Shown here: one piece after another, positions 43,601-50,067 of the stretch | How the letters are laid out: every line of letters starts with the position of its first letter | Position numbering within the stretch: the first letter of the stretch is position 1 | IMG/VR virus record: IMGVR_UViG_3300006921_003877 | Coordinates: 1-60,090 of that record | From: a virus | Direction: 5' to 3' (one strand) | DNA: 60,090 bases | Position numbers and translations under genes: made by a program | The notes under the pieces: model-generated | Database searches by the model: none | What the model saw: only the letters and a program-made list of their open reading frames with translations | What the model was told of the DNA's origin: nothing

Positions 43601-45249
43601 CAATCAAAACTATAGGAAACTGGAATCGGTTTCATTGTATTTTTAAGATATCTTTTTACCAACATCACTCTAACTGTCGCATTGTGTGTTGGTATTCCCA
43701 GTAATTTCAAATCATCAAAATTTATACCAGTTTTATCCCATTTTTTGAATAAGAACGTAACCGCTTGGTCTGATACTTCTTCTTTAACCCAGTCTACTGT
43801 CTCTTGGTCACCCCCTGCAATAATTTCTCCGTTTTCTTGTTCAAAATCTTCATACCCAACAGGAAATTCAAATTCTCCAATTGGTGTTGGTAAATCTAAT
43901 TCCATTTGTTCTTGTTCATTTAATTCAATTGTTTGTCCGGTATCTATACCACCCGTTGTTTCTCCCAAATCAACTAGGGCCAATTTTCCATTTTTCATTC
44001 CTAAATTATCAATACCAATATCACTCCAACTAATACCATGTTGTGTCAATTCTTGTCTAATCATTAATAGATTTTTGTGTAATTTTTCACATTCTTCTTT
44101 TCCATTAACAGGGGGGTTAATAATCGCTGGGGTTTCGTTGTATTCAATATAAATTGGTTTATTAACTCCACAACAACAATTTTCAAATGTTTCAGCCATT
44201 CGTTTTGGTAATCCTAATTCTTCCATAATAATGATATATCCCTCACCATTAACAATGTGTGATGAATCTAATTTCCCACTCTCGAAAACATCGGCTATAT
44301 ATTTATTTTGTTTTCCTTTAAGGGTGTTAGCTGTTTCGTATTCACTCTTATCTCCTGTTAGTTTAATAACATTTCCTTTTGACGTGAAATAAGCGGTACC
44401 ATTTCCTCCTAACATTTCATCTACTACTTTTCCATAACCTTTCTGTTTAGCTAATTTATCCACTAACACTCTAGGTTCAACGTCAAATTGTAATTCCTTA
44501 TAACCACCCACATAAAAATCTCTATCATTATAAGGGTCAAATTCTAAAGAATCTAATACGTCTTTTCTTTGTTCGGGATTATTACGGTATTGTTGGTCGA
44601 TGGCGTATTTTATTTCTGTATCGATTTCTTCTCTAATAAGATCAACATCACCATATGTTCTATAAAAACTTAATAAAACCGCTAAAAGATTTTCTGAATT
44701 ACTACCACCTATACTCCAGTAATCAATTTCATCCGGTTCCAACTCATATTGCTTATAATCATAAATAAATGTAGGACCGACTTTCATTTCTCCCATATCG
44801 TCAAAGATTATGGACCATTCCATTTTAGTTTTACCACCACTATCTCCAAAATCAAACTGACCATAAGTTGACAGTCCAAACACCCCCTCAATCTCTATCA
44901 TTTGAACACCGTCAAGTTCTCCGACTCTGTGGGTCCCAGCACCTCCTTGGTCTTGTACTTTATATCCTGGAGCAACAACTGGATTAATATCTCCATTTGT
45001 TAATTCCTCACCACTTTTGTTTTGATTTAGATACATCATATAACCATAGTAAAAACCCATTCCTGTTTTACCATAGAGTTTTAACATATTATCAAGTTTT
45101 TCCCACCAAGATTCACTTATGAAAGTCATGTTCTCAGCATAGGTGCTGTCATATAAATTAAAAGCCTCAATCAATATCTTTTTATCGATATCTTCTACAG
45201 GGAACGTATGCGGTCCAACACTGACATTTTCTTTATTGTGATTTCTCAT
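40609..45249 (-). CDS. giant protein: kinase-like domain plus C-terminal DUF192
   Basis: 1546 residues, one of the two longest genes here. Residues about 270-430 read as a protein-kinase-like fold: Gly-rich GGNGTAY (281-287), K296 in VIKL, E305, catalytic-loop ISWSDIGIDNLG with D410 and N415 (D+5 = N as in HRDLKPEN), and ALVDLG with D427 in place of DFG. Acidic, Trp/Tyr-rich helices fill about 500-860. A single hydrophobic stretch (FFIPQILLAAVGVTATRAI) lies at about 924-942. Residues 1430-1546 are a DUF192 domain (GMMYKTSY, RGMLFLWD, MWMKNTFLPLDIIYM, PC...C). An LIE site at 26-28 may mark a head-targeting tag. Role unknown. Confidence 0.85.
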   Translation of the reverse strand: MRNHNKENVSVGPHTFPVEDIDKKILIEAFNLYDSTYAENMTFISESWWEKLDNMLKLYGKTGMGFYYGYMMYLNQNKSGEELTNGDINPVVAPGYKVQDQGGAGTHRVGELDGVQMIEIEGVFGLSTYGQFDFGDSGGKTKMEWSIIFDDMGEMKVGPTFIYDYKQYELEPDEIDYWSIGGSNSENLLAVLLSFYRTYGDVDLIREEIDTEIKYAIDQQYRNNPEQRKDVLDSLEFDPYNDRDFYVGGYKELQFDVEPRVLVDKLAKQKGYGKVVDEMLGGNGTAYFTSKGNVIKLTGDKSEYETANTLKGKQNKYIADVFESGKLDSSHIVNGEGYIIIMEELGLPKRMAETFENCCCGVNKPIYIEYNETPAIINPPVNGKEECEKLHKNLLMIRQELTQHGISWSDIGIDNLGMKNGKLALVDLGETTGGIDTGQTIELNEQEQMELDLPTPIGEFEFPVGYEDFEQENGEIIAGGDQETVDWVKEEVSDQAVTFLFKKWDKTGINFDDLKLLGIPTHNATVRVMLVKRYLKNTMKPIPVSYSFDCDDLANMFIKDSRDYSVDYIKEFLCGDYEWQDYDNWYDTDWYDGMSDDLDDKNWKLITHILGVKDKDVAENLINLRSQTEEEDILAEEKEEIISEIRSRIMWSHNDEAEWATKKDMADDVIDKLAEHFQNHGKLEKDDNGRYSWTIKDNLLNWLEDDMWDNIDVYEFHPDYRGTTLEDWLSDNSIEDNLPMAIFSSLILEEFTFEDYDYGKRGDLLEPDSKFFSNYYYPNYDINESLNDRLHELQYEFDVTPYEEKEQIDEETDIFGQGLMDPIEPEEFEGSDEEWEELMKLNEPEEKEEDEYVYTGGETDPAKGFVAPSKEVTDNICTVEGFCQEQGPITFGQLKALVETATKKRIAADMGRGAFKTLWRIIPFFIPQILLAAVGVTATRAINKMVTPALKDTRGYKSWWGKVVLKAMDIAEGDYIPDVALGDDPLGKVFFVSDGLLQMIKDKYKLKFARYVADVAATRPDNEPVPDWFVENLLRDYLNQKFLLEPPLQPKRGIEVEDLKPTEDRTINEDYGFFTNREFDKGELLIIKHIHKNFTKDELEKLTTETPQYGDISKKWSKLMKMFGIPTRSIEQAAVSTQYAKYALDNWNEEGDYTMEDPERNMIKYYNVDMDETGSQVEYKSGSAEVLAFDNEDAEEKGHTEFHDWGGDLETYDWGDYEAYDSNIQDAGELERRVEIPKITEGVGDDQKKHTGEQGGFFTLDGSDNIGNTDLYKDDGFDIIHQHRGNVHLSDISPEEGETSIPQGSKKVKKTILKPRLDKGPFNIPVKMNEHQGMDNVEDNPDLNPDVVEGDVIELLYMDDPYSIPVKTKGVVMGFEGKPGDFAYKILVNWIMGPESLTPMALLPDADIYRFPKDRNKLNERFEKPYNDPRAIVNGKEIQLDVADTAFLKNKGMMYKTSYPNNRGMLFLWDDIVPISMWMKNTFLPLDIIYMVDGEVVDYDKDVQPCEEQQCENYGNVNGNQALELVSGGVDNYNIKIGDKIELIDV

Positions 45250-45253
45250 ATTA

Positions 45254-45261
45254 TATAAATA
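45254..45261 (-). promoter_or_regulatory. late-promoter-like TATTTATA box
   Basis: AGTATTTATATAATATG on the - strand, 4 bases before the ATG of the 1546-residue gene. Confidence 0.65.
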
Positions 45262-45275
45262 CTAAAAGAACGCAA

Positions 45276-45301
45276 TAAAAAAACCCCAATTAATGGGGTT
45301 T
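45276..45301 (-). terminator. terminator hairpin
   Basis: CCCC-ATTAATT-GGGG followed by T7 on the - strand, after the stop of the 288-residue gene and just before the promoter of the giant gene: a clean operon border. Confidence 0.85.
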
Positions 45302-45327
45302 GATTATTTTTGTATTTTTTTCATAAT

Positions 45328-46194
45328 TTACCAAGGCCAATCTCCATATCCTCCTGGTCCCCATCTTCTCCAAGCTAAAGCAACTCCGATTCCTAAAAGC
45401 CACCATACTATCATCGCCACGGGTCCATCATCGTCATCACCACCATTATCTTCAACTGCTTTCATACCGACACTGTTAACCTCCTCAATTGAGGGTAGGT
45501 CTCTTTTCCACTCGTCATCAGCTCTATTGTACATGTCAGTGTAATTAGATATTAATTCCTTTACTGTACGAGGTTTACCTAAAACATCAATTATCATTTG
45601 TTTATCATCTCCTTCATAATCACGACCTTTGTGAGTTTTAGAAATATCACCTTTGTGTCCAGTATAATCTTCTTCACCAGGTCTAGTACGAGACCTATCA
45701 CCTTTATTCATACCGTAGTGACTATCTTCATCCATTCTATTTTTAAGTCTTCTAAATAGTTTTCTTCCTTCTTCTAATGGTGGGGCTTCTTTAGAAGGTT
45801 TGTTACTTTCCATGTCAGTAGCCATATCGTTACTCATTCTTAAAAGATCCTTCATATGTCTCTTTAATTGTTGTGCGATAACTTCTGGACTTTTATTATT
45901 AAGATTTATTTCTCTAGCTAGTGAAACAACAGCATCTAGTACCATTTCGATTTCGTTAAATTCTGATGGCGAAACATCAGCAACTTTTGTTTTAACGTTC
46001 GTGTAGTAATCCTTAAAGAATTGTTTTAATTTTGACCAACTTTCATTTTGGTCTAAGGTTGACATAATGTCAACTCCCTCTTCGTCAACCTGCTCTGGCA
46101 TAAATCCGTACCCAAAACCTGCTCTTTGTTCTTTGACTATCTTACTTATCATATTAATTAAGTTAGATTCCGTCATTCTTATTTTATTACCCAT
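45328..46194 (-). CDS. hypothetical protein with C-terminal membrane helix
   Basis: 288 residues. N-terminus MGNKIRMTESNLINMISKIVKE ends in a VKE site (20-22), like a head-targeting tag. Helical middle (about 55-140), a basic/acidic linker with repeated Gly-Asp-Arg (MNKGDRSRTRPGEEDYTGHK), then a C-terminal hydrophobic helix (VAMIVWWLLGIGVALAWR) flanked by DDDDG and a Trp/Gly-rich end. A packaged protein with a membrane helix would fit a role in genome delivery, but this is inference. Confidence 0.65.
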   Translation of the reverse strand: MGNKIRMTESNLINMISKIVKEQRAGFGYGFMPEQVDEEGVDIMSTLDQNESWSKLKQFFKDYYTNVKTKVADVSPSEFNEIEMVLDAVVSLAREINLNNKSPEVIAQQLKRHMKDLLRMSNDMATDMESNKPSKEAPPLEEGRKLFRRLKNRMDEDSHYGMNKGDRSRTRPGEEDYTGHKGDISKTHKGRDYEGDDKQMIIDVLGKPRTVKELISNYTDMYNRADDEWKRDLPSIEEVNSVGMKAVEDNGGDDDDGPVAMIVWWLLGIGVALAWRRWGPGGYGDWPW

Positions 46195-46195
46195 T

Positions 46196-46224
46196 TTGTT
46201 TTTTCTTTTTTATTCGTATATTTG
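46196..46224 (+). promoter_or_regulatory. host-type Bacteroidetes promoter (-33 TTG / -7 TATATTTG)
   Basis: TTG at 46196-46198, an 18-base spacer, then TATATTTG at 46217-46224, a match to the Bacteroidetes housekeeping pattern TTG-N(17-23)-TAnnTTTG. It lies 35 bp before the + strand gene at 46259, which has no sense-strand late box, so that gene may be transcribed early by host RNA polymerase. Confidence 0.6.
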
Positions 46225-46243
46225 TTTTTATAACGATTATAAT

Positions 46244-46251
46244 AATAAATA
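46244..46251 (-). promoter_or_regulatory. late-promoter-like TATTTATT box
   Basis: TTATATTTATTATTATAATCG on the - strand, 49 bp before the 288-residue gene. Confidence 0.5.
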
Positions 46252-46258
46252 TAATAAA

Positions 46259-46513
46259 ATGCCAAAAAGTAGACATAGAAAAACTCAGAAACAACGATCA
46301 AAAAATAGAACTAATAATATAAAAGCTCTAATTAAGAAACAAGAACAACAACAAAGAGAACAATTAATGAAATTAATGGAAGATGCTCAAAAACAAAGGG
46401 ACGCCAATTCAACCGTTCCCTCTATTGATACTGGGGAACAAATTGCTCAACCAGTGACCCAACAAACTTCCACACCTGAAGGTAAAGTATATGGGGTTTC
46501 TCCACTTGATTAG
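46259..46513 (+). CDS. small basic protein
   Basis: 84 residues from ATG 46259. The N-terminus is very basic (MPKSRHRKTQKQRSKNR), followed by a Gln-rich helix (KKQEQQQREQLMKLMEDAQK) and a disordered tail. It could bind nucleic acid. Unlike its neighbours it is on the + strand behind a host-type promoter and ends in a strong terminator, so it may act early in infection. No family recognised. Confidence 0.65.
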   Translation: MPKSRHRKTQKQRSKNRTNNIKALIKKQEQQQREQLMKLMEDAQKQRDANSTVPSIDTGEQIAQPVTQQTSTPEGKVYGVSPLD

Positions 46514-46521
46514 AGAAAATT

Positions 46522-46550
46522 AAAAAAGGGACCTAAGTCCCTTTTTTTTT
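46522..46550. terminator. bidirectional terminator
   Basis: A6-GGGAC-CTAA-GTCCC-T9 hairpin between convergent genes; the T-run overlaps the stop of the Pro/Lys-rich gene. Confidence 0.9.
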
Positions 46551-47106
46551 AATCTTTTTTCTTTTTATTTCTAATCTTTTTCCTAGTCTTCTGATTTGCT
46601 CGTTTAACTCCTTTTGTACTTTTAGTCTTAACAGGACCTTTATTAAACTTTCCTTTACCAAAACGAGACGATCCTTTCGACCCCAACCCAGGTATATTCC
46701 CCATTGGGAGTACGTAATCCCCCTTCAGTGATTTACCGGAAGGTTTTGTCGTTTTAGTGATTTGTGTTTTAGTCTTTGCCTTAGGTGATGGTTTTGGCGC
46801 TGGTGGTTTTGGCGCTGGTGGTTTTGGCGCTGGTGGTTTTGGTTTTGGCTTTGGCTTCAAACCTGGTTTTGGTGCTGGTGCTTTGTTATGTTCACTCCAA
46901 TGTGCGAAATCTTTTTGGTAACCTGGATCTTTTGAACCACCCTTATACGTTTTTTCATCCGGAGCTTTAGAACCTGGACCAAACGGCTCGGCTTTACCGT
47001 GTTTATCGTGTTCACCCATTATAGGTTTTTGGTATAGAGAACCATTCATACCCATGAGTTGTCTCATACGAGCCAATTCTTCTCTTAAAATATCGTTATT
47101 TTTCAT
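46549..47106 (-). CDS. Pro/Lys-rich basic protein, probable internal head protein
   Basis: 185 residues, extremely basic. The N-terminus MKNNDILREELARMRQLMG has an LRE site (7-9). A tandem KPPAP repeat (three 15-bp units on the DNA, about 46798-46842) lies inside a Lys/Pro stretch, and the last 50 residues are Lys/Arg/Gly-rich. A strongly basic packaged protein would neutralise genome charge, as proposed for the T4 internal proteins. Overlaps the upstream gene by 11 bp. Confidence 0.65.
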   Translation of the reverse strand: MKNNDILREELARMRQLMGMNGSLYQKPIMGEHDKHGKAEPFGPGSKAPDEKTYKGGSKDPGYQKDFAHWSEHNKAPAPKPGLKPKPKPKPPAPKPPAPKPPAPKPSPKAKTKTQITKTTKPSGKSLKGDYVLPMGNIPGLGSKGSSRFGKGKFNKGPVKTKSTKGVKRANQKTRKKIRNKKKKD

Positions 47107-47578
47107 TTGTTAAAAATTCTTTTTCTAATAAATACTTTTTATTTGAGCGAAAACTTTCCGCTTCAAGTAGTTTAGTTGAAATTTCTTTTATTGTTTCCTC
47201 GATGTTTGAGTCTCCGGTAAACATGTGGTCATCGCCACTCCATTTAACATGTCCTACTTTGGGTTTATGTTCGTCAGCCACTTCAAAGTCTTTTCCGTAA
47301 GTTAGATGGTTATCACCTGTATGTTTAGTTTTCTTAAATTTATCCCCTTCCTTATTGTAAGTGTGAAGAGGTCTTTCATTAGTACCCTCATCATTAAAAT
47401 TCTGTGAGTAAAAGTCAGGAATTACATTACTTTGTTGTTTGTTTGAATGTTTAGAATGTTGAGTGTAACTATCGGGTTTCCCGTCCTCGTTCGAATCAAA
47501 ATCCAATTTAACTTTAATAGGTTGTGGTTTACGCTTTTTAGCTTCGACAAGTCTTTGTAAAAATTCTCTCTTCTTCAT
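47096..47578 (-). CDS. hypothetical, probable head-targeted protein
   Basis: 160 residues. The N-terminus MKKREFLQRLVEAKK resembles the T4 internal-protein tag, with LVE (10-12) as predicted cut site. The rest is hydrophilic, rich in Lys, Asp, Asn and His, with a repeated KHxGDxHxxxG-type pattern (KHTGDNHLTYG, KWSGDDHMFTG). KLDFDSNEDGKPDSY resembles a calcium-binding DxDxNxDG loop (DFDSNEDG). The first gene of its transcript, directly behind a late box. Confidence 0.65.
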   Translation of the reverse strand: MKKREFLQRLVEAKKRKPQPIKVKLDFDSNEDGKPDSYTQHSKHSNKQQSNVIPDFYSQNFNDEGTNERPLHTYNKEGDKFKKTKHTGDNHLTYGKDFEVADEHKPKVGHVKWSGDDHMFTGDSNIEETIKEISTKLLEAESFRSNKKYLLEKEFLTNEK

Positions 47579-47581
47579 ATT

Positions 47582-47589
47582 AATAAATA
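47582..47589 (-). promoter_or_regulatory. late-promoter-like TATTTATT box
   Basis: TTATATTTATTAATATG on the - strand, 3 bases before the ATG at 47578. Confidence 0.65.
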
Positions 47590-47597
47590 TAATGGAA

Positions 47598-47786
47598 CTA
47601 ACAATCCTTCTTCTCCTTCTTAAACCACCAATCGATTATATTTTGAAAAGAGCTTAGAAACCCACCTACTAAAATAAAAAGAAGGTCACGAGTAGTGCCT
47701 TCCACCTCTTCAAAAAATATAAGATAAATTAACCACGCAAACATTAATAATACACCAAAGGTAATTAACATTCTTGCCGTAGTCAT
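47598..47786 (-). CDS. small two-helix membrane protein
   Basis: 62 residues with two hydrophobic helices (MLITFGVLLMFAWLIYLIFF and TRDLLFILVGGFLSSFQNII) and a Lys-rich end (WWFKKEKKDC). A holin-like shape. It is the last gene of the leftward exported-protein cluster that starts at 54125. Confidence 0.6.
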   Translation of the reverse strand: MTTARMLITFGVLLMFAWLIYLIFFEEVEGTTRDLLFILVGGFLSSFQNIIDWWFKKEKKDC

Positions 47787-47788
47787 AA

Positions 47789-47965
47789 TTACTTTGTTTT
47801 ACAACAAGTTTTATCTCCTTTACAAGCCGCACAATTACATAACCATTCTTTCCATACAATCCAACCGATTAATAAAGCTTGTGCCATTAAATGGTCTCCA
47901 CTTATAACTTCACAAGTATACCCTAACAATAACAAGTGACCTGCGTATTTTTTAATTAAATTCAT
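47789..47965 (-). CDS. small Cys-rich membrane-associated protein
   Basis: 58 residues read from the - strand: a hydrophobic stretch (HLLLLGYTC, then MAQALLIGWIVWKEWLC) and a Cys-rich tail CNCAACKGDKTCC, which could bind metal or form disulfides. It starts with ATG at 47965 and stops 2 bp before the next small membrane gene, so the two are coupled. No family recognised. Confidence 0.6.
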   Translation of the reverse strand: MNLIKKYAGHLLLLGYTCEVISGDHLMAQALLIGWIVWKEWLCNCAACKGDKTCCKTK

Positions 47966-47993
47966 TTTTATTTTTTTTTTCTTTTTTATTTTA

Positions 47994-48344
47994 TTAAAAA
48001 CCTTCCATGATTATCTCATCGATTTTACCTTGGACATCACTTTTTTTGGCCTCCATTTGCATCATAATGTTAGCTTGGAATCTTTCGACTTCCTCTTCTC
48101 CATTATATATCACTATTGTAGGTACTACAACTATCTTATATTTCGATGCCGCTGCCGCATCTACCTGTATATCTATAAATTTAGTATTACAATCAGTTAA
48201 TTTATTTAACCATGGTACTTTATTAGCCTCATTAAATCCAGCATTAAATTGTACAACACATAAATCGTCTCCTTCACAAGGTGACTGGGCGTTTATCGAA
48301 CCCGAAAATAACATTAGTAATAACAAAATATAAACTTTTTCCAT
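47994..48344 (-). CDS. exported thioredoxin-fold protein lacking CxxC
   Basis: 116 residues. Signal peptide MEKVYILLLLMLFSGSINAQ, then a thioredoxin-like core: CVVQFNAGFNEANKVPWLNKL occupies the first strand and active-site helix, KFIDIQVD the second strand, and YKIVVVPTIVIYNGEEEVERF the cis-Pro segment (VPT). The usual CxxC at the helix start is absent (AGFNEAN), so it is unlikely to be a classical oxidoreductase, although three other Cys occur. Located in the periplasm by prediction, in the exported-protein cluster. Confidence 0.75.
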   Translation of the reverse strand: MEKVYILLLLMLFSGSINAQSPCEGDDLCVVQFNAGFNEANKVPWLNKLTDCNTKFIDIQVDAAAASKYKIVVVPTIVIYNGEEEVERFQANIMMQMEAKKSDVQGKIDEIIMEGF

Positions 48345-48349
48345 AATTA

Positions 48350-48697
48350 TTAATTTCTTAATTTATCTATTTTACCCCCTTTTACATATCTAATACTATC
48401 CCAACTACCATCTTCATAATCTAACCTCTCCAATATATATGTTATTTCTTTTTTAATTGTATCCAAATCACTTTGTGTTTGTTGTATTATATTAAACATA
48501 CTATCTTGGTATGCGATATCCTCTTTTGTTGGTATCCACATCTCTTCCCCATCATTATCTTCCACAACTTTTATTACTTTAGGGTCTTCTATGTTATTTA
48601 TAACACCTGCAAATAATATTGTACTACACAAGACTATTCCTATCACAATTAGTGAGAGACGTGAGCTTAAACATATTTTTCCATTCCAGAATTTCAT
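48350..48697 (-). CDS. membrane-anchored small protein
   Basis: 115 residues. One N-terminal hydrophobic helix (LSLIVIGIVLCSTILFAGVI, about 13-32) then a soluble, acidic coiled-coil-like domain (QQTQSDLDTIKKEITYILER). Probably anchored in the inner membrane facing the periplasm. Unknown function; part of the exported-protein cluster. Confidence 0.6.
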   Translation of the reverse strand: MKFWNGKICLSSRLSLIVIGIVLCSTILFAGVINNIEDPKVIKVVEDNDGEEMWIPTKEDIAYQDSMFNIIQQTQSDLDTIKKEITYILERLDYEDGSWDSIRYVKGGKIDKLRN

Positions 48698-48701
48698 AAC
48701 A

Positions 48702-48983
48702 TTATCTACCGTAAAGTTTATCTTCTATCTTTTCTAAAGTTTTTTTAATTTCTTCTACGTCTTTTTGAGTATCCATAATTGTTTGACGTACTAATTGATC
48801 TTTCATATCAAATTCCATCCTTGTAATAGCTGGTGGTGGGGGTACTGGTAACTCCTTTGCTTCTTGAATATCCGCCTGTAATATAAACCACATACTAATA
48901 ACTGTTGCCATCCCGGCACCAATACCTAATAGTGTTTTTATACTTACCGTAAAACCGGTGTCCTCATTTAATTCTTTTGCCAT
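48702..48983 (-). CDS. membrane-anchored coiled-coil protein
   Basis: 93 residues: one hydrophobic helix (TLLGIGAGMATVISMWFIL, about 18-36), a Pro-rich hinge (ELPVPPPPA) and a C-terminal helix with heptads (DTQKDVEEIKKTLEKIEDKL). It could be a spanin-like or scaffold protein in the envelope. It precedes the other anchored protein by 4 bp. Confidence 0.6.
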   Translation of the reverse strand: MAKELNEDTGFTVSIKTLLGIGAGMATVISMWFILQADIQEAKELPVPPPPAITRMEFDMKDQLVRQTIMDTQKDVEEIKKTLEKIEDKLYGR

Positions 48984-48993
48984 ATTACCTTAC

Positions 48994-50067
48994 CTAAAAT
49001 ACTCTATAATTTATTCCCGCACTAAATCCATGCCACTGTCTGTTCCAATACTTATTGTATGTTCCTTCTATAAATACTCCTAAATTTTTATTAAACCAAT
49101 GACCCAATATAATTCCACCAGAGTAATCAACCCATTGACCACCATTAAAATTGTAATAACTAAATTCATTTTTATCATCACTATAGTGTAATGGCATCAT
49201 ATTACCCCATGCGTGTAACCAACTAGTTTTTGAATATTTGTAATAGTCGAATCCAGCAATCCATGAATAATTCCATTGATCGGGTAATTCATTTCTTTTC
49301 TTTTCTGTGTAATTAGATAAAACTTCTGGAATGACCACAGCTTCCCAAACTTCAGTACTTGTTGCTACCTCATTACCGGATGGGTTGAAGTAGGTTTCAC
49401 CTCCCATTCCATCAAACTCAACACTGTAACCTTCTTGTAACGCTAAATGAGTATAATGTAAATTACCATTAGATAATAACCATTCTTCTAAGGGATCGTA
49501 CCCATATGGTTCGGCAATTCTCTGAGCAATCCCTATATTTAAGGATAATCCATCAAGTTTTGGAAATTTATATGTGTATCTTTGGGAAGCCTCAAAGTAT
49601 TCCACATCCGCAAACCCATCCTTAACATATTCAATTTTTGCTAACCACTTATCTGCAACATATCTTACAAAATGTTTTTGGTCGAAATAATTCCCTCCTT
49701 GTTGTCTTTTTAATTCACCTTGGAATAAAAACTCTACTTTATTTGTCCATCTACCAATCGTTGATCCATCTGAAAACGATGTTTCTGTCCCTCTCTTAAA
49801 AGCTTCCTTAGGTTGGTACCCAAACTGCCTAATTTTTCTTACACCTATTAATATAGAGTAATCAAATGGAGTCTTAATTGTTGAGGTTTCTAACCCATCA
49901 GTGACTGAGTAGATATCCTGATCGGATATTGAATTTGCCCCGTTAACCGCACCATATACTGTACCAAACTTAAAAAATTCTTTTAGATTTAATTCTTTTA
50001 AGTTTAACTCTTGTGCGTTAAGTTGTAAGCTTATTATTGTTAATGTTAGTAATATTATTTTCCTCAT
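48994..50067 (-). CDS. exported outer-membrane beta-barrel-like protein
   Basis: 357 residues. Signal peptide MRKIILLTLTIISLQLNAQ with cleavage before E. The mature part is rich in aromatic, alternating strands (WTNKVEFLFQGELKRQ, KWLAKIEYVKDGFADVEYF, DYSGGIILGHWF, LGVFIEGTYNKYW) and ends with GFSAGINYRVF, the C-terminal aromatic typical of outer-membrane barrels. The ATGA overlap with the T9SS protein gene (50064-50067) couples the two. A surface receptor-blocking or remodelling role is inferred. Confidence 0.7.
   Translation of the reverse strand: MRKIILLTLTIISLQLNAQELNLKELNLKEFFKFGTVYGAVNGANSISDQDIYSVTDGLETSTIKTPFDYSILIGVRKIRQFGYQPKEAFKRGTETSFSDGSTIGRWTNKVEFLFQGELKRQQGGNYFDQKHFVRYVADKWLAKIEYVKDGFADVEYFEASQRYTYKFPKLDGLSLNIGIAQRIAEPYGYDPLEEWLLSNGNLHYTHLALQEGYSVEFDGMGGETYFNPSGNEVATSTEVWEAVVIPEVLSNYTEKKRNELPDQWNYSWIAGFDYYKYSKTSWLHAWGNMMPLHYSDDKNEFSYYNFNGGQWVDYSGGIILGHWFNKNLGVFIEGTYNKYWNRQWHGFSAGINYRVF

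Noticed and set aside
43682-44152. Long open frame on the + strand inside the 1546-residue gene
   Set aside because: Shadow of the leftward gene: low-complexity Ser/Ile/Pro translation, no domain, no promoter.
47994-48344. Thioredoxin (disulfide oxidoreductase)
   Set aside because: Fold segments fit but the CxxC active site is missing, so only a thioredoxin-fold protein is claimed.
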